NCBI GenBank assembly: GCA_016787645.1 | Contig: JAEUUF010000020.1 | Coordinates: forward strand, 1 to 64,000 | Direction of reading: 5' to 3' | DNA from: Cyclobacteriaceae bacterium | Lineage (GTDB): Bacteria; Bacteroidota; Bacteroidia; Cytophagales; Cyclobacteriaceae | Length of the DNA: 64,000 nt | Part shown: positions 58,707 to 64,000 of the stretch, one piece after another | Layout: each line of letters opens with the position of its first letter | How positions within the stretch are numbered: the stretch's first letter is position 1 | Notes under the pieces: generated by a model | Seen by the model: only the letters and a program-made list of their open reading frames with translations | Database searches by the model: none | What the model was told of the DNA's origin: nothing | Translations under genes and position numbers: made by a program

Positions 58707-58796
58707 ATGCCGAGTGGTAAGAAAAGAAAGAAGCACAAGATGGCTACCCACAAACGCAAGAAGCGTTTGAGAAAGAACCGTCACAAGAAGAAGTAA
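58707..58796 (+). CDS. 29-aa strongly basic protein, AURKAIP1/COX24 (bS22/mS38)-like
   Basis: The frame starts at ATG 58707 and encodes 29 residues, of which 19 are Lys, Arg or His: MPSGKKRKKHKMATHK, then RKKRLRKNRHKKK. It is read as a real gene for two reasons. The composition and the K-M-x-x-H-K-R-K-K-R pattern match the AURKAIP1/COX24 domain, found in mitochondrial mS38 and the mycobacterial ribosomal protein bS22. It also sits 19 nt before rng in a conserved group. It is likely a small ribosomal subunit protein near the decoding region (inference). Too short for standard ORF finders. Confidence 0.8.
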   Translation: MPSGKKRKKHKMATHKRKKRLRKNRHKKK

Positions 58797-58815
58797 GCCA
58801 TCATCCTGATATACC

Positions 58816-60402
58816 GTGAGTAACGAATTAATTATCAGCGCTACTCCGGAAGGATGCCGAATCGCTCTCCTGCGCGACAAATCACTGGTTGAATTCCACG
58901 AAGACAACGGGGCAACAAAATTTGCGGTAGGCGACATTTACCTGGGTAACGTCAAGAAGGTTGTCCAGGGCCTCAATGCCGCATTTATCGATATCGGGTA
59001 CGAAAAGGACGCGTTCCTTCACTACCTGGACCTGGGCCCCCAGTTTGCTTCGTTAATGAAGTTCACCAAACTGGTCCGCGCTAAGAAAATCACCGGCGGC
59101 CGTCTTGAGAAATTCCATGCTGAGAAAGACATCGACAAGCATGGAAAGATCGGACAGCAACTTTCCAAAAACCTGGTCCTACCGGTCCAGGTGGTAAAAG
59201 AGCCGATTTCCACCAAGGGCCCAAGGCTTTCTTCGGAGCTATCTCTCGCAGGACGGTACCTCGTCATGGTTCCGTTTGCCAACGCCGTTAACGTCTCCAA
59301 GCGCATCAGCAGCAACGAGGAGCGAAAACGACTTCAGCGACTTATCCAATCCATCAAGCCCGAAGGGTTTGGCGTCATCGTGCGCACGGTGGCGGAAGGA
59401 AAAGATGTCGCTGAACTTGACAAAGATCTCCGTAACCTGGTCAAGACCTGGGAAGAAGGAATCGAACGACTGGCGACCGCCAACCCCCGTGAAAAAATAA
59501 TCGGGGAACTCAGCAAAACCTCCTCCATCCTTCGCGACCTCCTCAATGAGTCGTTTGACAACGTTCATGTGGACGACAAGAAGATTTACGAGGAGGTGAA
59601 GTCGTATATCCACACCATCGCTCCGGAAAAGGACAAGATTGTAAAGCTCTACACCGGTAAAGCCAAGATCTTTGAACACTATGGCATCGAGAAGCAAATC
59701 AAGTCGGCCTTTGGCCAGACCGTCAGTTTGCGGGGAGGTGGATACCTGATCATCGAACACACTGAAGCACTTCACGTGATTGATGTCAACAGTGGCAACA
59801 AGTCAAACCGTGAAGAGAACCAGGAGACTACCGCCCTTTCCGTAAATATTGAGGCCGCGAAAGAGGTGGCCCGACAGCTTCGCCTTCGCGACATGGGTGG
59901 AATCATCGTGGTCGATTTCATTGACATGAGAAACCAGGCGCACAAGAGCACCATTTTCAAAACCATGATGGAAGAAATGGAGCAAGACCGCGCCAAACAC
60001 ACTGTGCTGCCGCTCTCCAAGTTCGGTCTCATGCAGATCACCCGCGAGCGCGTTCGCCCCCAGATGAACATCGCGACTAAAGAAGTTTGCCCGACTTGCA
60101 ACGGCACCGGAAAGGTGGAGGCCACCATCCTGGTGACTGACCAGATCGAAGAACACGTACGCCACTTGTTTGAGAAACAGAACGAGTCAAGTCTCGTGCT
60201 TGCGCTTCACCCGTTCCTCTACGCCTATTACAGCAAGGGCTTTATCTCGAAGCGGATGAAATGGTTCTTCAAATACCGCCGGCCCATTTCGCTGGTGAAG
60301 GATTCATCCCTGGGCATCACCGAGTTTCACTTCCTCAACAAGGACGGAGAGGAAATCGACCTCGGCTTGCAACAAAAACCTGCCGCTCCTGCGGAGGCAT
60401 AA
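58816..60402 (+). CDS. rng: ribonuclease G/E family endoribonuclease
   Basis: A 528-aa RNase E/G catalytic core starting at GTG 58816 (SNELIISATPEGCRIALLRD). The S1 RNA-binding domain spans about 36-120 (VGDIYLGNVKKVVQGLNAAF). The catalytic Asp residues lie in HVIDVNSGN and IVVDFIDMRNQ. The zinc link CPTCNGTGK joins the dimer. It lacks the long degradosome tail of E. coli RNase E. It processes rRNA precursors and degrades mRNA. Preceded 19 nt upstream by the 29-aa protein gene; a strong hairpin lies 30 nt after the stop. Confidence 0.95.
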   Translation: MSNELIISATPEGCRIALLRDKSLVEFHEDNGATKFAVGDIYLGNVKKVVQGLNAAFIDIGYEKDAFLHYLDLGPQFASLMKFTKLVRAKKITGGRLEKFHAEKDIDKHGKIGQQLSKNLVLPVQVVKEPISTKGPRLSSELSLAGRYLVMVPFANAVNVSKRISSNEERKRLQRLIQSIKPEGFGVIVRTVAEGKDVAELDKDLRNLVKTWEEGIERLATANPREKIIGELSKTSSILRDLLNESFDNVHVDDKKIYEEVKSYIHTIAPEKDKIVKLYTGKAKIFEHYGIEKQIKSAFGQTVSLRGGGYLIIEHTEALHVIDVNSGNKSNREENQETTALSVNIEAAKEVARQLRLRDMGGIIVVDFIDMRNQAHKSTIFKTMMEEMEQDRAKHTVLPLSKFGLMQITRERVRPQMNIATKEVCPTCNGTGKVEATILVTDQIEEHVRHLFEKQNESSLVLALHPFLYAYYSKGFISKRMKWFFKYRRPISLVKDSSLGITEFHFLNKDGEEIDLGLQQKPAAPAEA

Positions 60403-60420
60403 CCTAACCGTTTCAAATCA

Positions 60421-60478
60421 GACAGGACCTTTGACAGGCTTTCCCCCGATATACCGGGAGAAGGCCTGTCATCCTGTC
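60421..60478. terminator. large nested hairpin between rng and htpG
   Basis: Inner stem 60433-60448 with 60455-60470: 16 positions with one C-A mismatch and one wobble, loop ATATAC. A second pair of arms, GACAGGA (60421-60427) and TCCTGTC (60472-60478), encloses it and repeats the outer end of the inner stem. No T run follows, so it may be a Rho-independent stop of reduced strength, an mRNA-stabilising structure, or a site for heat-shock control of htpG. Confidence 0.6.
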
Positions 60479-60535
60479 ACAATTCGTCTCTGGACTGGAA
60501 TTTGTCACACCCGAGCCGTCTAAACCCGATTAACT

Positions 60536-62434
60536 ATGGCCGAGACTATGGAAAAAGGCACGATCTCCATCAACACGGAGAACATTTTCCCCATCATCAA
60601 GAAGTTTCTTTATTCCGACCATGAGATCTTCCTGCGCGAACTCGTCAGCAATGCGGTAGATGCTACCCAGAAACTCAGGAAGCTTGTCTCGATGGGCGAA
60701 TTCAGCGGTGAACTCGGGGACCTGCGCATTGAAGTCAGCTTCGACAAAAAGAAAAAAACAATCACCGTCAGCGATAAGGGCATCGGCATGACGGCCGATG
60801 AAATCAAAAAGTACATCAACCAGATCGCCTTTTCGGGTGCAACCGAATTTATTGAGAAGTTCAAAGACAAGGCCGATGCCAAGGACATCATCGGCAAATT
60901 TGGGCTAGGGTTTTATTCGGCCTTCATGGTTTCCGACAAAGTGGATGTGCTCTCCCGTTCCTACAACTCAGCGGAGGCAGCCCGCTGGACCTGTGACGGC
61001 TCGACCGAGTTCACGCTCACCGCTGACCAAAAAGACGATCGTGGCACCGATGTCATCCTCCATATCAACAAAGATTCCGAGGAGTTCCTGGACGAATTCC
61101 GCATCAAGGGCATCCTCGAAAAGTATTGCAAGTTTCTGCCGGTCGAAATCAAGTTCGGTACCCGTGAAGAACGAGAGGAAGACGGCGTCGATAAAGACAA
61201 CAAGCCGAAGTACAAGACCGTCACCAAAGACCGCATTATCAATAATCCTTCGCCGTTATGGGCCAAGTCACCCACTGACCTCACGGACGAAGACTACCTG
61301 GCCTTTTACAAGGAACTCTATCCATTTGGTGAACCTCCTCTCTTCTGGATTCACCTCAATGTAGATTATCCGTTCACACTGACGGGAGTCCTGTATTTCC
61401 CGAAAGTGAAAAACGACTTTGAACTCAACCGGAACAAAATTCAACTTTACAGTCGCCAGGTCTTCATCACCGATGAGGTGAAAGATGTGGTGCCCGACTT
61501 CCTCATGCTCCTGCATGGTGTACTGGATTCACCCGATATTCCACTGAACGTTTCGCGCAGCTATTTGCAGAGCGATTCCAACGTCAAGAAGATCAGCCAG
61601 CACATCACCAAGAAAGTAGCGGATAAGCTCCAGGAGATGTTCAAAAAAGACCGTGCCGATTTCGAGAAGAAATGGGACGACATCAACATCTTCGTGAAGT
61701 ATGGAATGATCAGTGACGAAAAGTTTTACGACCGTGCCAAAGAATTTGCCTTGTTCAAGACGACCCAGAACAAATACTATACGTTTGACGACTACCGCAA
61801 TTACATCAAGGATCTTCAGACCGACAAGGATGGAAACGTCATCCATCTTTACACCAGTGATGCCGGCAAACAGCATAGCTTTATCGAGACGGCCAACTTG
61901 AAGGCTTATGATGTGCTCATCCTGGATGGTGTCCTGGACAGCCACTTTATTAACACGTTGGAGCAGAAGCTCGACAAGGTGCAATTCCGCCGCGTCGACA
62001 GCGATACGATTGACAAGCTGATCGTCAAGGATGAAAAGGTAGAAAGCGTCATGAGCCAGGCCGACCAGGATAAGTTGAAGGGCCTGTTTGAAAAGGCCAT
62101 CAATAACCCTGCCATGAGCGTTACCATCGATTCCCACGCGCCCGATCACTTGCCCGTCACTGTAACCATGAGTGAATGGGCGCGTCGCATGAAAGACATG
62201 GCTAAAACAGGAGGCGGAATGTATGGATTTATGGGCTCCATGCCTGATCAATACTCTGTTTCAGTGAACAGCAATCACGCTATGGCCTCCAAGATCATCG
62301 CTGAAACCGAGGAGAGCCGCCAGGTCGAGCTGGCGAAACAAGCCTTTGATCTTGCCCTGTTATCCCAAGGCCTTCTCACCGGGGCGGACCTGACCAGCTT
62401 CATTAAGCGAAGCGTTCAGCTTGCCTCTCAATAA
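60536..62434 (+). CDS. htpG: chaperone protein HtpG (Hsp90)
   Basis: A 632-aa bacterial Hsp90. The GHKL ATPase domain has IFLRELVSNAVDATQKLRKL with the catalytic Glu and Asn, DKGIGMT and GKFGLGFYSAFMV (lid/N-box). The middle domain has the Arg finger region (FELNRNKIQLYSRQVFITDE) and LNVSRSYLQSD; the C-terminal dimer domain ends in SVQLASQ. Folds client proteins in an ATP-dependent way in the cytosol. The 133-nt gap upstream holds the large hairpin and two TGTCACA repeats (60474 and 60501). Confidence 0.97.
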   Translation: MAETMEKGTISINTENIFPIIKKFLYSDHEIFLRELVSNAVDATQKLRKLVSMGEFSGELGDLRIEVSFDKKKKTITVSDKGIGMTADEIKKYINQIAFSGATEFIEKFKDKADAKDIIGKFGLGFYSAFMVSDKVDVLSRSYNSAEAARWTCDGSTEFTLTADQKDDRGTDVILHINKDSEEFLDEFRIKGILEKYCKFLPVEIKFGTREEREEDGVDKDNKPKYKTVTKDRIINNPSPLWAKSPTDLTDEDYLAFYKELYPFGEPPLFWIHLNVDYPFTLTGVLYFPKVKNDFELNRNKIQLYSRQVFITDEVKDVVPDFLMLLHGVLDSPDIPLNVSRSYLQSDSNVKKISQHITKKVADKLQEMFKKDRADFEKKWDDINIFVKYGMISDEKFYDRAKEFALFKTTQNKYYTFDDYRNYIKDLQTDKDGNVIHLYTSDAGKQHSFIETANLKAYDVLILDGVLDSHFINTLEQKLDKVQFRRVDSDTIDKLIVKDEKVESVMSQADQDKLKGLFEKAINNPAMSVTIDSHAPDHLPVTVTMSEWARRMKDMAKTGGGMYGFMGSMPDQYSVSVNSNHAMASKIIAETEESRQVELAKQAFDLALLSQGLLTGADLTSFIKRSVQLASQ

Positions 62435-62484
62435 GGGTCCACGGACATGAAATAAAACTTTCCCTATTTTCGTTTCTGGTAACG

Positions 62485-63327
62485 ATGATGGGGAAAGTTT
62501 TCATTTTCAGCCTCTTTCTGAGCATTTCACTGGTCTCCTCAGGCCAGGAGAAGAAAGAAAAACAACCCTTTGGCGTTGAGGGCCAGTTCACCTTTGAAAC
62601 GGATAAGCCCTTCAAGCTCCTTGAACTGGATGAAAACACTTCGGAGCCGATTGTCGTCAACAAAAAGAAGAAGCCGAAGCGCAACACGTTCTACGGCATT
62701 AAGACCCGGAAAGGATATGCGCGCCGTGGAACGGGAGATCGGACTACCCTTGAATTGTTTTATGTGCTGAAGAAACCTGAAAAACCTTCGGCGTTTGTCC
62801 GGGATATCTATTGGTACGATTACACCCGGCGTGAAGTCCGGAAGACTGCCAACTTTGACATAAAGAAAGGCGTGTTGCTGCACGGGCCCTACAAGAAGAT
62901 GCAGAATGACGTTGTACTCGAAGAAGGTATCTTCTATAAAGGGACCAAACATGGACGCTGGATGCAATTTGATCGCAACGACATTCTAAGCGACAAAGAG
63001 AAATACTATAAAGGATGGCCCAAAGAATCGATCGTTACCTATTACGATCCGGTGGAACGCAAGAAGGTGAAGGAGATGATTCCCGTCGAGATTGATGAAC
63101 GCGAAGGGTTCTACTTCCTCTTTCACGAAAACGGGACCATCGCCGTGACCGGCGAATACAAATGGGATCAGAAAGTGGGCGACTGGATTGAAAACTATCC
63201 CAACGGAAAGCGCAAGCGCATCCTTGCCTATCCCAAGGAACCCTATGATGAGACTTATCAGCCCTTCATCCGCAAAGAATGGGATGAAAAGGGTCGTGAG
63301 ATTTTCACCTCCAGTAAGAGTCAGTAG
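62485..63327 (+). CDS. secreted YwqK/MORN-like repeat protein
   Basis: A 280-aa exported protein (signal peptide to about SSGQ, residue 20; ATG at 62488 is also possible). The second half carries MORN/YwqK-like repeats: HGPYKKMQNDVVLEEGIFYK, GTKHGRWMQFDRND, HENGTIAVTGEYKWDQKVGD and PNGKRKRILAYPKE. A Lys-rich segment (VNKKKKPKRN) lies at about 58-67. Such proteins are abundant in Bacteroidota; the function is unknown and the antitoxin label used for YwqK-like proteins is not supported here. The stop overlaps the convergent yraN gene by 7 nt. Confidence 0.75.
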   Translation: MMGKVFIFSLFLSISLVSSGQEKKEKQPFGVEGQFTFETDKPFKLLELDENTSEPIVVNKKKKPKRNTFYGIKTRKGYARRGTGDRTTLELFYVLKKPEKPSAFVRDIYWYDYTRREVRKTANFDIKKGVLLHGPYKKMQNDVVLEEGIFYKGTKHGRWMQFDRNDILSDKEKYYKGWPKESIVTYYDPVERKKVKEMIPVEIDEREGFYFLFHENGTIAVTGEYKWDQKVGDWIENYPNGKRKRILAYPKEPYDETYQPFIRKEWDEKGREIFTSSKSQ

Positions 63328-63677
63328 AAGGCGTCTTCGATGTGGTGGATAATCGGACGGTCATCTTCCAGGTTGACGGCAACGATGTCGTAGCGAACAT
63401 TGCCGCTCCAGTTGGTGATGAAGAGGTAATAGTCAGCTCCTTGAAAGATCTTTTGCTTCTTTTTGGCATCCACAAACTCTTCCGGGAAACCAAAGGCGTC
63501 AGACGTCCGTGTCTTCACCTCCACGAACACCAACCAATTGTCACGCCGCACAATCAGGTCAATTTCCGATCGCTTGTGCCGGTAGTTTCGTTCAAGGACA
63601 ATATATCCTTTTTCTTCCAGCATGGCGGCCGCCAGTTGTTCGCCTTCCGCTCCTGTTTTGATTTTCTCGGTCATCAC
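63321..63677 (-). CDS. yraN: YraN/UPF0102 family protein (endonuclease-like fold)
   Basis: A 118-aa protein of the UPF0102 family with the restriction-endonuclease-like core: GEQLAAAMLEEKGYIVLERN, RSEIDLIVRRDNWLVFVEVK (Asp and Glu-x-Lys as in PD-ExK nucleases), and RFxxR-like end missing. Role unproven; related to Holliday-junction-type nucleases by fold. Divergent from the isomerase gene and overlapping the MORN-like gene by 7 nt at its 3' end. Confidence 0.88.
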   Translation of the reverse strand: MMTEKIKTGAEGEQLAAAMLEEKGYIVLERNYRHKRSEIDLIVRRDNWLVFVEVKTRTSDAFGFPEEFVDAKKKQKIFQGADYYLFITNWSGNVRYDIVAVNLEDDRPIIHHIEDAFY

Positions 63678-63686
63678 CTACCTTTG
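63657..63686 (+). promoter_or_regulatory. promoter of the SIS isomerase gene (TTTG-N18-TACCTTTG)
   Basis: TTTG 63657-63660, 18 nt, TACCTTTG 63679-63686 (exact -7). Predicted start near 63692 gives a leader of about 23 nt. Confidence 0.6.
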
Positions 63687-63714
63687 ACCGCAAATTCCAG
63701 AACAAATCGCTTCC

Positions 63715-64000
63715 ATGAAAAAATTGATCGACGGGTTTACCAGACAATTAGGTGAAGCGCTGAAGATTGGTGCGGCAGCCGACCTCGCCCGCCAGGGGAG
63801 CGACATCCGGAATGTCCTGATTACCGGCATGGGGGGGAGCGGAATTGGTGCCAACCTGGTGGAATCCCTGACCTTCGGAAGAATTCCGATCCCCATCACC
63901 GTTTGCAAGGGTTACAATATCCCCCAGTTTGTAAGCCCGCATACCTTGTTCATTGCTTGTTCCTATAGCGGAAACACGGAGGAGACCCTGTCGGCCATTC
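63715..64000 (+). CDS. bifunctional phosphoglucose/phosphomannose isomerase, 5' part
   Basis: The first 95 codons of a gene cut by the right edge. Start ATG at 63715 (MKKLIDGFTRQLGEALKIGA). The SIS-domain pattern is clear: VLITGMGGSGIGANLVESLT and the phosphosugar loop ACSYSGNTEETLSAI. This matches the bifunctional glucose-6-phosphate/mannose-6-phosphate isomerase family of archaea and Bacteroidota rather than classical Pgi. It should interconvert glucose-6-P or mannose-6-P and fructose-6-P. The catalytic C-terminal part cannot be checked. A good promoter precedes it. Confidence 0.85.
   Translation, partial: MKKLIDGFTRQLGEALKIGAAADLARQGSDIRNVLITGMGGSGIGANLVESLTFGRIPIPITVCKGYNIPQFVSPHTLFIACSYSGNTEETLSAI

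Noticed and set aside
62485..63327. YwqK-type antitoxin of a toxin-antitoxin pair
   Set aside because: It is a long exported repeat protein with no toxin gene next to it; the resemblance is only the MORN-like repeat.

Overview
The window reads as a chromosomal segment of a Bacteroidota bacterium, most likely of the order Cytophagales (close to the Chryseolinea/Ohtaekwangia/Cyclobacteriaceae type). The grounds are the gliding genes gldD and gldE in the order mutY-ssb-gldE-gldD, a TonB-dependent receptor with a carboxypeptidase-like N-terminal domain, many TAnnTTTG-type -7 promoter boxes, few Shine-Dalgarno sites, and housekeeping proteins of Bacteroidota type (388-aa PurM, Rho with a long disordered insert, a 29-aa basic protein before RNase G). 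Genus assignment is inference. The window has no rRNA, no CRISPR array, no recognisable transposase or integrase, and no prophage.

Layout. 1-4813 (minus): a secreted S9 peptidase running off the left edge, purM, a secreted CBM9-like protein and a SpoU/TrmH-type rRNA/tRNA methylase. 4990-14643: informational genes, namely mutS, an RhlE-like helicase, serS, rho with its own promoter, leader and terminator, a second DEAD-box helicase, and pyrC. 14652-15367: the most unusual stretch. It holds tRNA-His(GTG), its terminator, a small GIY-YIG nuclease gene starting right after the terminator, then a second decayed copy of tRNA 3' end + terminator + GIY-YIG gene. The second tRNA remnant is interrupted by a 48-bp sequence that folds into a perfect four-stem cloverleaf. 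15391-25646: dienelactone-hydrolase-like protein, small protein, membrane zinc-ribbon protein, alpha/beta hydrolase, dxs, scpA, a TolC-type outer membrane protein, a secreted amidohydrolase with a TIM-barrel isomerase-like partner, and a secreted repeat protein with regularly spaced DD[GA]D motifs. 25810-31977: gamma-glutamyltransferase-like protein, an arsR-arsM arsenic unit with a perfect 26-bp palindromic operator, a LOG-family protein, a TIGR01777 epimerase and two secreted proteins. 32057-39467 (minus): beta-helix lipoprotein, TonB receptor, MoxR ATPase, exonuclease/GIY-YIG fusion. 39564-42332 (plus): holin-like membrane protein and a complete S9 peptidase. 42333-57364 (minus): thirteen genes in one direction, namely mutY, ssb, gldE, gldD, recG, a kinase-less Y_Y_Y sensor-like protein, DinB, PBP4, a GH3 hexosaminidase, a small coiled-coil membrane protein, hutG, hutF and a TsdA-like dihaem cytochrome. 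57458-64000: HU-like protein, TPR protein, a 29-aa basic protein, rng, htpG, a YwqK/MORN-like secreted protein, yraN, and the start of a phosphoglucose/phosphomannose isomerase.

How they work together. Most of the window is core metabolism and information processing: purine (purM), pyrimidine (pyrC), isoprenoid (dxs), histidine breakdown (hutG/hutF), DNA repair (mutS, mutY, recG), chromosome structure (scpA, HU) and RNA turnover (rho, two DEAD-box helicases, rng). Envelope functions (TonB receptor, TolC, GldD/E, PBP4, GH3) fit a Gram-negative gliding bacterium. The best candidate for something undescribed is the tRNA-His/GIY-YIG/cloverleaf locus.
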